NCBI RefSeq assembly: GCF_036090055.1
Contig: NZ_CP107970.1
Span: 4,418,501 to 4,482,500 of the forward strand
Reading direction: 5' to 3'
DNA: 64,000 nucleotides
Source: Nocardioides sp. NBC_00368
GTDB lineage: Bacteria; Actinomycetota; Actinomycetes; Propionibacteriales; Nocardioidaceae
Part shown: piece after piece, positions 57,565 through 64,000 of the stretch
Position numbering within the stretch: position 1 is the stretch's first letter
How the letters are laid out: every line of letters starts with the position of its first letter
Program-made: the position numbers and the translations under genes
Notes under the pieces: generated by a model
Database searches by the model: none
Told to the model about the DNA's origin: nothing
What the model saw: only the letters and a program-made list of their open reading frames with translations

Positions 57565-59138
57565 GCCGTCACCCGCGCGTGCAGCTTCTCGACGGCTGCC
57601 CGGGCGGCCGTGATCGCGCCGTGCTGCCAGGCGACCGCGTGACTGAGGTGGTCGCCGGCGAAGTACGTGTTGCCGGTGGCGTCCAACAGCCGCGTGTAGA
57701 GCGGATCGGTGTCCGCCGTCGTCGAGTAGGCCCAGGCCCCCTCCGAGAACTTCGCCGACTTCCAGTCCTGGCTGTAGGAGGCCGTGATGCCCTCGCCGTA
57801 GACGTCCCCGAAGATCTGCTTGCCCATGTCCACCGCGCGGGAGAGCCGCTGGGCCGGGGTCAGGGCGCCGTAGGTGTCCGCCGCGCTCCCGGTGTTGTAG
57901 TAGCCGATCATCGTGCCCTTGTCGCCGTTGAACCCGTACGACGGGTGCCACATGTTGCGCAGGTCGAGGCGGGTGTTGGTGATGCCGCCGTAGATCCGGA
58001 AGTCCTCCTCCCACCAGCGCCGGTCGTACTCGATCCCGATCTTGCCCGCGTTCGACGGCCCGAAGGACTTCAGGCTCGCGGTGACGTCGGCGCCGAGGTT
58101 GTGCGGGATCTTGGCGGCGATCTGCGGCGGCATGCAGTTGATCGCGAAGTCCGCCTCGAGGACCTCGGTCCGCCCGCGTGCCTTGTAGGCGACGGAGACA
58201 CCGGTCGAGGTGTTCTTCCACTCGACGACCTCGGCCCCGTAGCGGATGTTGCGGGCCCCGATGGCCTTGGCGAAGGCCTTCGGGATCGCGTCCATGCCGC
58301 CGACCGGCTGATACATCATCATCGCCTGGTCGTAGCCGAACTCGAAGGAGAAGTACTGTCCCAGCCCGGCGGCGAGGACCGCGCTCATCGCGTGGGGCGC
58401 CACCTCGGTGCCGGACTCCTGGCCGGCACCCGGCTCGACGGTGTAGCCCGCGCGGCTGGAGCCGGTGTAGGCGTACCCCTCCGCCTTGGTGCCGAGGTCG
58501 CCGAAGCTCCTCAGGAACGCGATCAGCGCCTCCTTGTCGGCTGCGGTCAGCTCCTCGTCCAGGGCGCCCTTGTCGGTCGCCTTCGCGAGCAGCTCGGAGA
58601 CATAGCCGTACGTGTCCGCCTTGGCGTGGCGCATCTGGACAGCGCCGATGCCGTGGTCGCCCGGGTAGTAGAGCAGGGCGTTGGCGTTCTGGTTGGTGAA
58701 CGCCTCGATCGGGACGCCCAGCTCCTTGCAGTAGTCGAGGGTGATGTGGCTCTGTGGCAGCCGCCCGGGCCCGGCGTTCATGTACTCGCCCTGGGAGAAC
58801 CCGGCGACCTGGGTGACCCCCTTCAGATCCGTGACGCGGGTGCCGCCACGTACGGTGAAGTTGCGGCCACCCGGCCGGTCGCGTCCCTCGAGGACGGTGA
58901 CCCGGTAGCCGCCCTTGAGCAGCTCGTACGCAGCGGTCAGCCCGGCGATGCCGCCGCCGAGGATCACGACCGACTTGCTGCCGGCCCGGGCAAGGTCCGC
59001 GGGCTTGGGAGGAGTGAACTCGGGCGTCTCCGCGGCGTGGGCGGAGGTGAGCCCGAGAGCACCCATGCTGTGCAACATGACGCCTGCTCCGCCGGCGAGG
59101 CCGACGTTGCGCAGGAAGTTCCGACGTGACTGAGTCAT
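57561..59138 (-). CDS. Exported flavin monoamine oxidase
   Basis: The 525-residue protein carries a Tat signal (SRRNFLRN at about residues 4-11, then a hydrophobic run to SAHA near 34). The FAD motif GGGIAGLTAAYEL lies at about 60-72, GRDRPGGR near 85, and YFAGDHLSHAVAWQHGAI near the end. It should oxidise an amine to an imine with O2, giving hydrogen peroxide, outside the membrane. The following gene encodes an exported RidA protein that would complete the deamination. ATG 59138 is chosen as the start of the Tat signal. Confidence 0.9.
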   Translation of the reverse strand: MTQSRRNFLRNVGLAGGAGVMLHSMGALGLTSAHAAETPEFTPPKPADLARAGSKSVVILGGGIAGLTAAYELLKGGYRVTVLEGRDRPGGRNFTVRGGTRVTDLKGVTQVAGFSQGEYMNAGPGRLPQSHITLDYCKELGVPIEAFTNQNANALLYYPGDHGIGAVQMRHAKADTYGYVSELLAKATDKGALDEELTAADKEALIAFLRSFGDLGTKAEGYAYTGSSRAGYTVEPGAGQESGTEVAPHAMSAVLAAGLGQYFSFEFGYDQAMMMYQPVGGMDAIPKAFAKAIGARNIRYGAEVVEWKNTSTGVSVAYKARGRTEVLEADFAINCMPPQIAAKIPHNLGADVTASLKSFGPSNAGKIGIEYDRRWWEEDFRIYGGITNTRLDLRNMWHPSYGFNGDKGTMIGYYNTGSAADTYGALTPAQRLSRAVDMGKQIFGDVYGEGITASYSQDWKSAKFSEGAWAYSTTADTDPLYTRLLDATGNTYFAGDHLSHAVAWQHGAITAARAAVEKLHARVTA

Positions 59139-59260
59139 GCGGGGTTCCAATCTGTTGGGGGCACCCCGCAAGGTAAAGAGGGTTTGTTGCACCGCCATTG
59201 CGCCTGTGTCTCGCTAGAACACGTGTTCCCCAACTCGCGAGTAGCTCTAGGATCGGCACC

Positions 59261-59755
59261 GTGACCGTCACCATCCGCGATGCAGTGCCCGCCGACGTAC
59301 CCGAGATCCTCCGCCTCGTCCACGCCCTGGCCGTCTACGAGAAGGAGCCCGACGCGGTCGAGGCGACGGAGGCCGACTTCGCGGCGGCCCTCTTCCCCGA
59401 GTCGGGCACCGCGACCACCCACGGTCTGATCGCGGAGAAGGACGGCACGGTCATCGGCATGGCGGTCTGGTACGTCACCTTCTCCACCTGGACCGGCCGC
59501 AACGGCATCTGGCTCGAGGACCTCTTCGTCGACCCGGAGCACCGCGGCGCCGGCGCCGGCAAGGCCCTGCTCGTACGCCTCGCCGAGATCTGCGTCGAGA
59601 ACGACTGGCGCCGCCTGGAGTGGTGGGTGCTCAAGTGGAACGAGCCCTCGATCGCCTTCTACCGCTCGCTCGGCTCGGTCCCGCAGGACGAGTGGGAGGT
59701 CCACCGCATCGACGGCGCCGAGCTGAAGGAGCTCGGCGCCGCCGGCGGCCTCTGA
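59261..59755 (+). CDS. GNAT family acetyltransferase (diamine acetyltransferase-like)
   Basis: The 164-residue protein has IRDAVPADVPEILRLVHALAVYEKEPDAVEAT at the start and WLEDLFVDPEHRGAGAGKALLVRLAEI (about residues 87-113), then WWVLKWNEPSIAFYRSLGS. This close pattern is that of spermidine/diamine N-acetyltransferases of the GNAT fold. The GTG start follows GGATCGG. It is divergent from the exported amine oxidase, which fits a shared polyamine theme; this is inference. Confidence 0.87.
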   Translation: MTVTIRDAVPADVPEILRLVHALAVYEKEPDAVEATEADFAAALFPESGTATTHGLIAEKDGTVIGMAVWYVTFSTWTGRNGIWLEDLFVDPEHRGAGAGKALLVRLAEICVENDWRRLEWWVLKWNEPSIAFYRSLGSVPQDEWEVHRIDGAELKELGAAGGL

Positions 59756-59757
59756 CC

Positions 59758-60603
59758 TCAGGCCTCGTACGCAGCGGCGAACCGCCGCGCCCACTCCCCG
59801 AAGCCGTGGGCCGACCTGCCCAGGACCTCCTCGACGTGCGGGCTGACCGCCCGCTCGGCGTCGGTCGGGTGCCCGAGGATCGCGAGCGTCCCCTCGGCGA
59901 CAGCCGGTGGCATGAACGCAGCCATCCGGTGCAACGCCGCTTCCGGGGTCAGCTCGACGAACTCCACCGCCCGCCCGGTCGCCGCCGCGATCTCCGCGAC
60001 CTGTTCGCGAGGCGTGATCGCGACCGGCCCGGTGATCTCGTACGTCCTCCCCGCATGACCGTCCTCGATCAGTGCCGCCGCGGCGACCTCGGCGATGTCG
60101 AGCGGGTCGACCACGGGGAGCGCCACGTCACCGAACGGCGCATGGACGGCATTCAGCTCCTTGACCATCGGCACCCAGGCGAGCGCGTTGCTCGCGAAGC
60201 CGCCCGGTCGCAGGATCGTCCACTCCATCGCCGAGCCCCGCACCGCCTCCTCGAGCTCGACGAGTGGCGCGTGCGACGGCGCTCCCGTCCGCGTGCCGAC
60301 GGCCTGCGAGGACTGCAGCACGACCCGGCGTACGCCTGCCGCCTCCGCGTGCTTCATCAGGGCCGGGCCGTCGACGTGAGCGCCGGCGCCGCTGACCAGC
60401 AGGAAGAGCGCATCGGCCCCTGCCAGGGCGGGGGCCAGGGTCGCGACGTCGGAGAGGTCGGCCACCGCGGGGGTGACTCCAGTCCGTGCCGGCAGCGGCG
60501 CCGACGTCCCGCGCGAGACGGCCGTGACGGTGTGCCCGGCCTCGGTGAGCAGCTCGACGAGCGGCCGCCCGACGTTTCCGGTCGCTCCGGTGATGACGAT
60601 CAT
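59758..60603 (-). CDS. NmrA-like NAD(P)H-binding protein
   Basis: The 281-residue protein has the TGATGNVGRPLVELL nucleotide motif (about residues 5-19) and SRGTSAPLPAR, ALAGADALFLLVSG near 70, as in NmrA/QOR2-type redox sensors or quinone reductases. ATG 60603 is used. It is divergent from a HxlR regulator, a standard pairing for this family. The substrate is unknown. Confidence 0.87.
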   Translation of the reverse strand: MIVITGATGNVGRPLVELLTEAGHTVTAVSRGTSAPLPARTGVTPAVADLSDVATLAPALAGADALFLLVSGAGAHVDGPALMKHAEAAGVRRVVLQSSQAVGTRTGAPSHAPLVELEEAVRGSAMEWTILRPGGFASNALAWVPMVKELNAVHAPFGDVALPVVDPLDIAEVAAAALIEDGHAGRTYEITGPVAITPREQVAEIAAATGRAVEFVELTPEAALHRMAAFMPPAVAEGTLAILGHPTDAERAVSPHVEEVLGRSAHGFGEWARRFAAAYEA

Positions 60604-60692
60604 CGTGGTCTCCAATCAGGTGCGGATCTGCGTTCGCACTGACGTTAGATCCCTCGATACAGTGGGTTCCCCAAGGTAAGTATTGGAGCGAC

Positions 60693-61070
60693 ATGACCTG
60701 GCACCCGAGCACCGACGAGCCGGTGGAGGCATGCCCGATCGCGCCGGCGGTCGAGCTGATCTTCAGCCGGTGGACCACGCCGATCCTGTGGGCCCTGCAC
60801 GAATACGGCACTCAGCGCTTCGTGGAGCTGGAGCGCCGCCTGGGCACGATCTCGTCGAAGGTGCTGACCCAGCGCCTGCGCCAGCTCGAGCGCGACGGCC
60901 TCGTGGAGCGCCGCTACCACGCCGAGGTCCCGCCCCGGGTGGAGTACGACATCACCGACCTGGGTCGCAGCCTCCAGCCGGTCTTCGCCGCCGTCGGCAC
61001 CTGGTCGGAGGCGAACATGCCCGCCGTGGAGACCGCACGACAGGCCTACACCGGTCCGTTACCCCGCTGA
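60693..61070 (+). CDS. HxlR family transcriptional regulator
   Basis: The 125-residue winged-helix regulator has the HxlR pattern CPIAPAVELIFSRWTTPILWAL (Cys about residue 14), RFVELERRLGTISSKVLTQRLRQLERDGLVER and YDITDLGRSL. The lone Cys near the N-terminus is the redox sensor in some relatives. It is divergent from the NmrA-like gene and likely controls it. Its last 12 bases overlap the convergent HxlR gene. Confidence 0.9.
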   Translation: MTWHPSTDEPVEACPIAPAVELIFSRWTTPILWALHEYGTQRFVELERRLGTISSKVLTQRLRQLERDGLVERRYHAEVPPRVEYDITDLGRSLQPVFAAVGTWSEANMPAVETARQAYTGPLPR

Positions 61071-61529
61071 GGCCGGCTGCGGCGCAGCCCCTGGTCCGGC
61101 CAGCACCTCGACGTCGTCGGCGTGCATGGGCTCGCCGCAGTGCGAGCACCGCAGATCGACGCGGCCGATCTCGCCGCACGCGTGATGCCGGTAGAGGACG
61201 GGCGGCCCGGTCTCGCCCGCGAGCCACTTGTCGCCCCACCCGGCCATCACCATCAGCACGTCGACCAGCTCGCGCCCCTTCTCGGTCAGGACGTACTCAT
61301 GGCGCGGCCGGTTGTCGTACGCCCGCCTCTCGAGCACCCCGCGCTCGACCAGGTGCCCCAGCCGCTCGGTGAGCACCTTCCGAGAGATGCCGAGATCCGC
61401 CTGGATCTGGTCGAAGCGGTTCATGCCCACCCAGATGTCGCGCAGCACGAGAGGCGACCACGGCTCTCCGATCACATCGAGCGTCCGCGCGATCGAGCAG
61501 GCCATGTCGCCGAAGTTCGTACGTTGCAT
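61059..61529 (-). CDS. HxlR family regulator with C-terminal zinc-ribbon-like tail
   Basis: The 156-residue protein has the HxlR domain (about residues 8-100: DMACSIARTLDVIGEPWSPLVLRDIWVG and ISRKVLTERLGHLVERGVLERRAYDNRPRHEYVLTEKGREL) and an extra tail with HHACG (about 115-119) and CSHCGEPM (about 128-135) that could hold zinc. A perfect palindrome lies between it and the divergent PPOX gene. It overlaps another HxlR gene by 12 bases at the 3' ends. Confidence 0.88.
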   Translation of the reverse strand: MQRTNFGDMACSIARTLDVIGEPWSPLVLRDIWVGMNRFDQIQADLGISRKVLTERLGHLVERGVLERRAYDNRPRHEYVLTEKGRELVDVLMVMAGWGDKWLAGETGPPVLYRHHACGEIGRVDLRCSHCGEPMHADDVEVLAGPGAAPQPASAG

Positions 61530-61550
61530 GGCCCGAATCTACCAGTTGGG

Positions 61551-61565
61551 GTTCCTTCAAGGAAC
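61551..61565. promoter_or_regulatory. Candidate HxlR operator
   Basis: GTTCCTT-C-AAGGAAC is a perfect 15-base palindrome 22 bases upstream of the HxlR start and 89 bases before the divergent PPOX start. Confidence 0.55.
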
Positions 61566-61653
61566 TCTGAGTGCTACGGTCGCAGGGTCTCCTCAGGAAA
61601 CCCTGGCTCGAGGAGCACACCATCCACTGACCACGACAGCTGGGAGAAGTCCG

Positions 61654-62049
61654 ATGATCGACCCCGACGTACGTCCCTTCCTCGAGGCCACCAACCTCGC
61701 CCACGTCGCCACGATCGGACCCGACGGTGCCCCGCGCACCTCCCCGGTCTGGATCGGCACCCATGGAGACCAGATCGTCTTCCTCACCGGCAACCGCGGC
61801 CGCAAGTACCGAGATCTCCACAGCGACCCGCGCATAGCGCTCTCCCTCGCCCCGGCGGAGAACGACTACATGCCGGTGATCCTCCGCGGGCGCGTCGTCG
61901 GCTGGGTCGAGGACGAGAGCCGCTGGGAGATCATCGACGAGCTCGCCACCCGCTACACCGGCTCTCCCTATCCCCGGGAGGTAGACGAGTACGGCGACCG
62001 TGCGATCGCCCTGATCGACCTCGACTACCAGCACATCGGCGTCGGCTGA
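61654..62049 (+). CDS. PPOX-class F420/FMN-dependent oxidoreductase-like protein
   Basis: The 131-residue split-barrel protein has LEATNLAHVATIGPDGAPRTSPVWIGTHGDQIVFLTG (about residues 9-45) and KYRDLHSDPRIALSLAP (about 51-67), the PPOX fold of F420- or FMN-binding reductases. It is divergent from the HxlR gene, whose palindrome suggests control. The substrate is unknown. Confidence 0.85.
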   Translation: MIDPDVRPFLEATNLAHVATIGPDGAPRTSPVWIGTHGDQIVFLTGNRGRKYRDLHSDPRIALSLAPAENDYMPVILRGRVVGWVEDESRWEIIDELATRYTGSPYPREVDEYGDRAIALIDLDYQHIGVG

Positions 62050-62061
62050 CCCGCCCTTCGG

Positions 62062-62631
62062 TCACCGTTCCCCGACGACGGTTGCCACCAATCCCTCGAC
62101 CTCGTCCGTACGCAGCGGAGCCGGCGTCATCAGCCGCCGGTAGAACACCGCTCCTGCCAGCGCCTCCGCCGCCCGCTCCGGATCCCCGACATCCTGTCCC
62201 GACTCCTTCAGCCGGGCGAGTGCATCGACCAGCCGCGTACGCCGCTGCGCGCTGTAACGGTGATGCAGCTCCCGCAGTCCAGGGTCGCGCTCGGCGCCGT
62301 CGAGCACCGCGGGAAGACAGTCGGACATCAGGGACGACTGCATGGCGGAGGCGAGGTGGCTGACGATGGCGACGACGTCGGCCCGCGGGTCCTGGCCACC
62401 GGCCTCGGGGCGCGGCTGCACATTGAGTGTCTCCATCGCGGCCGCGATCAGGCTGAGCCGATCGTGGCCGAGCCGGTAGATGGTGCTTCGCGCTACGCCG
62501 GCGCGGGTCGCCACGCCGTCGATGCTGAATCCGCCGTATCCCCGCTCGGCGAGCTCGGCGAGCGCCGCTTCGAGCACTCTTTCGCGGCTGCGCACCACTC
62601 GAGGGTCCGTTCGCCCTTGACGTGAAGCCAT
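62062..62631 (-). CDS. TetR family transcriptional regulator
   Basis: The 189-residue repressor has the TetR helix-turn-helix (about residues 14-60: VVRSRERVLEAALAELAERGYGGFSIDGVATRAGVARSTIYRL) and a C-terminal TetR_C domain. The last helix of the DNA-binding domain reads YRLGHDRLSL where YRHFxxKxxL is more usual. It is divergent from the VOC gene with a palindrome between, and probably represses it. Confidence 0.9.
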   Translation of the reverse strand: MASRQGRTDPRVVRSRERVLEAALAELAERGYGGFSIDGVATRAGVARSTIYRLGHDRLSLIAAAMETLNVQPRPEAGGQDPRADVVAIVSHLASAMQSSLMSDCLPAVLDGAERDPGLRELHHRYSAQRRTRLVDALARLKESGQDVGDPERAAEALAGAVFYRRLMTPAPLRTDEVEGLVATVVGER

Positions 62632-62646
62632 GTCAGGAGCCTACTA

Positions 62647-62664
62647 TGCAACAGTAGTGTTGCA
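62647..62664. promoter_or_regulatory. Candidate TetR operator
   Basis: TGCAACA-GTAG-TGTTGCA is a perfect palindrome between the divergent TetR and VOC genes, just before the VOC ribosome site. A -10-like TACTAT (62642-62647) overlaps its edge, so a bound repressor would block the VOC promoter. Confidence 0.65.
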
Positions 62665-62678
62665 GAAAGGAGAGACAG

Positions 62679-63047
62679 ATGATTCCCGGATTCCGCTACA
62701 TCGTCGACGACATCCCTGCGGCGGTCGCCTTCTATCGCGAGCTCGGCTTCGAGGACGTCGGGCCCAGAGCCGGCGGCTTCGCGATGCTCGAGGGGCACGG
62801 CCTGAGACTGATGCTGAACAGCCCAGGTGCCGGCGGCGCCGGACAGGCAGCCGACGACGGGACGGTGCCCAGCCCTGGTGGCTGGAGCCGTATCCAGCTC
62901 GAGGTGGCCGACGTGGACGAGGAGCTCCGACGCCTGAGTGAGGCCGGAGCTCAGGTCCGCACCAGCCGCATCGACGGCCGGGGCGGTTCCCAGGCCGTGG
63001 TCGAGGACCCGGCCGGCAACGCCGTCGAGCTCTTCGCGCCCGCCTGA
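62679..63047 (+). CDS. VOC (glyoxalase/dioxygenase) superfamily protein
   Basis: The 122-residue protein has FRYIVDDIPAAVAFYRELGFEDVGPRAGG (about residues 5-33) and SRIQLEVADVDEELRRLSEAG, then VVEDPAGNAVELFAPA at the end, the VOC pattern. ATG 62679 follows AAAGGAGAG. It is likely controlled by the divergent TetR protein through the palindrome before it. It may bind or modify a toxic small molecule. Confidence 0.87.
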   Translation: MIPGFRYIVDDIPAAVAFYRELGFEDVGPRAGGFAMLEGHGLRLMLNSPGAGGAGQAADDGTVPSPGGWSRIQLEVADVDEELRRLSEAGAQVRTSRIDGRGGSQAVVEDPAGNAVELFAPA

Positions 63048-63147
63048 CCAAGAGGTGGCGGGGCCTCGCGGCCGTGTGGGCAATCGGCCACGGGGCCTTG
63101 TCCCGGGGGTCTAGAGTGGGCGCCAGAACATCGCACGAAAAAAGTTG

Positions 63148-63203
63148 CCCTGGCGATTTGAAACGGCGTCAGGGTGTGTGTAGTGTTCTCCGAGTCGCCA
63201 GGG
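63148..63203 (+). promoter_or_regulatory. Upstream promoter P0 inside a 9-base inverted repeat
   Basis: -35 TTGAAA (63158-63163) and -10 TAGTGT (63181-63186) are 17 bases apart. The arms CCCTGGCGA (63148-63156) and TCGCCAGGG (63195-63203) flank the promoter. It points toward the rRNA leader, or to a short transcript in front of it. Confidence 0.45.
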
Positions 63204-63384
63204 TGCGGCGGGAAGCAAGCGCGAGTCTTCGGGCGGGCTTCCGGCCCCGGAGCGGCCACATCCACTCTTCGAGCATCGCTCGAGCCAGGGTGTTCTAGAT
63301 GTTGATCTTCGAATCGACGACAGAACCTCAGCCGGATCTGGTTCAACCAGATCAGCGCGGTCATGAGTGGGTAGGTTGAAGCGA

Positions 63385-63415
63385 TAAACACCCGGGTTTC
63401 CCGAATTGGTGTTTA
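63385..63415. other. Compound hairpin before rRNA promoter P1
   Basis: TAAACACC (63385-63392) and GGTGTTTA (63408-63415) enclose an inner CGGG-TTT-CCCG (63393-63403). The right outer arm overlaps the -35 box of P1. It could be a protein site or the end of an upstream transcript from P0. Confidence 0.4.
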
Positions 63416-63434
63416 GAGCGAAGGCCACTAAAGT
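63406..63434 (+). promoter_or_regulatory. rRNA operon promoter P1
   Basis: -35 TTGGTG (63406-63411), 17-base spacer, -10 TAAAGT (63429-63434). It is the first of four evenly spaced promoters. Confidence 0.7.
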
Positions 63435-63496
63435 CCTCCAGGACTGAGGCGGATAAAGCTTCGAACTTTCAGCGAAAAGGCGCGAAACGCGCCGAA

Positions 63497-63526
63497 TTGC
63501 GAAAGCGAGAAAGACTCCGCTAAAGT
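63497..63526 (+). promoter_or_regulatory. rRNA operon promoter P2
   Basis: -35 TTGCGA (63497-63502), 18-base spacer beginning AAGCGAGA, -10 TAAAGT (63521-63526). The GGCGC-GAAAC-GCGCC hairpin lies just upstream. Confidence 0.75.
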
Positions 63527-63586
63527 CGGGAAAGACAAAGCAGAGAAACAGCTGCTGATCTGGCGGAAAGCGCGAATAGCGCCGAG

Positions 63587-63616
63587 TTGGAGAAGCGAGA
63601 GTGGCTCTGATAAAGT
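63587..63616 (+). promoter_or_regulatory. rRNA operon promoter P3
   Basis: -35 TTGGAG (63587-63592), 18-base spacer beginning AAGCGAGA, -10 TAAAGT (63611-63616). GCGCGAATAGCGCC lies just upstream. Confidence 0.75.
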
Positions 63617-63677
63617 CTGCGAGGCAGAACCGGCCAGAAGGTCTGGAGCTGGCAAGGAAAGCGCGGAAGGCGCCGAA

Positions 63678-63707
63678 TTGCTGAAGCGAAAGAGAGCCTG
63701 GTAGGGT
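63678..63707 (+). promoter_or_regulatory. rRNA operon promoter P4
   Basis: -35 TTGCTG (63678-63683), 18-base spacer beginning AAGCGAAA, -10 TAGGGT (63702-63707). GCGCGGAAGGCGCC lies just upstream. Confidence 0.7.
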
Positions 63708-64000
63708 TCAGCACGAAGAACAAAGCAAGACATAAAGCGAATAAAGCAGTCACCGGACTGGCTGGGACGAGAGTCTGAGATCTACCGGTGTGCGTGTGAT
63801 TCTTGAGAACTCAACAGTGTGTCATAGTCGACGAATTAGTTTGTTATGCCCCGTCGACCAGGTCCTCTTAGTGGGGATGTTGGTTGATGGTTTCTTTGAC
63901 AATTGATTCTGGCAATTATCCAGTCTTTCGGGATTGGAACATGTCAGTGTCTCCTGTCAGGGCATCTCTTTTTCCAGGCATCGTGAGATGTTCTGGTGTT
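63708..64000 (+). other. Leader of a 16S rRNA gene
   Basis: The block TTGAGAACTCAACAGTGTG near 63803 is typical of actinobacterial rRNA leaders, and TTTCTTTGACAA (63891-63902) resembles a boxA antitermination site. The 16S gene itself is not reached; it should start within about a hundred bases of the window end. Confidence 0.75.

Larger units (their letters stand above)
63406..63770. repeat. Four tandem ~91-base promoter units
   Basis: The -10 boxes start at 63429, 63521, 63611 and 63702, giving periods of 92, 90 and 91 bases. Units 2-4 also share a GCGC-rich hairpin and the spacer start AAGCGA. The repeat is diverged between units, so it is old rather than a recent copying artefact. Confidence 0.7.

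Noticed and set aside
60620..60639. Inverted repeat GTGCG...CGCAC as HxlR operator
   Set aside because: Arms of five bases with a ten-base centre are too weak to support in high-GC DNA.
44514..62664. One common regulator for the GTTGCA palindromes at 44514-44570 and 62647-62664
   Set aside because: Centre and flanks differ and each site sits beside its own regulator of a different family (ArsR, TetR).
63800..64000. Start of the 16S rRNA gene
   Set aside because: The AGAGTTTGATC block near the 16S 5' end is not in the window; only leader sequence is.
1..64000. tRNA genes, insertion sequences, integrases, phage genes or att sites
   Set aside because: I read the intergenic gaps and saw no cloverleaf, transposase or integrase motif; a tRNA scan would be needed to exclude them fully.

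Overview
The window is about 70% G+C and reads as chromosomal DNA of a high-GC actinobacterium. Supporting signs are the block rpsF-ssb-rpsR-rplI-(MATE)-dnaB, a zinc-type S18, an IdeR/DtxR-type iron box, many GTG starts, ATGA stop/start overlaps, and an rRNA leader of actinobacterial type. A Nocardioides-like (Nocardioidaceae) host is my best guess from gene content; this is inference and no search was run. I see no insertion sequence, phage gene, CRISPR array or tRNA gene. All functions are read from motifs and family resemblance.

Layout. 1-4,389: the 3' part of a copper-type P-ATPase with an unusual external C-terminal extension, then rpsF, ssb, rpsR, rplI and a terminator. 4,397-9,519: DinB-like protein, a stand-alone PucR-type helix-turn-helix protein, a secreted protein, a MATE pump, a 470-base gap with DnaA-box-like sites, and dnaB. 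9,637-15,459: an operon of a molybdopterin oxidoreductase, a flavin reductase and a zinc-ribbon protein; an LtrA/hydrolase/ABM operon with a divergent AraC regulator; a GNAT enzyme. 15,566-19,395: a 1,009-residue exported PA14/propeller/CBM/DUF1080 protein behind a palindrome that encloses its -35 box, and a DUF1801 protein. 19,470-25,366: TetR plus an acyl-CoA dehydrogenase / AurF-type diiron oxygenase / hydrolase / Baeyer-Villiger monooxygenase operon, and a methyltransferase.

25,382-33,889: an IclR regulator divergent from a nine-gene operon that joins a complete tripartite tricarboxylate transporter (TctB-TctA-TctC), an RraA-type aldolase-like protein, a universal stress protein, a 6PGDH-like dehydrogenase, a DctM-like permease, an 82-residue two-helix protein and a cyclase-family hydrolase. 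This looks like an uptake-and-breakdown pathway for an unidentified carboxylate and is one of the best candidates here for an undescribed system. 33,947-39,304: CPBP protease, sugar-epimerase-like protein, PPOX protein, patatin, a Cys-rich/pentapeptide fusion, and an alcohol dehydrogenase with its MerR regulator. 39,510-45,400: an orphan YezG-like immunity protein, a DrrAB-type ABC exporter with MerR, a LysR gene broken by one in-frame stop, a TDT transporter, and a SRPBCC-ArsR pair with GTTGCA operators.

45,461-53,034: a large exported protein, then a glycerol region (glpK paralog 1, IclR/GylR-like regulator, glpF, glpK paralog 2) with repeated palindromes. 53,181-63,047: ABM and VOC proteins, bfr-bfd with an iron box, a second Baeyer-Villiger-type monooxygenase, a small conserved protein, an exported amine oxidase/RidA pair, and several small stress-type enzymes each next to a HxlR or TetR regulator. 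63,048-64,000: no protein gene; it holds a promoter array of four ~91-base tandem units and the leader of an rRNA operon whose 16S gene starts beyond the window.
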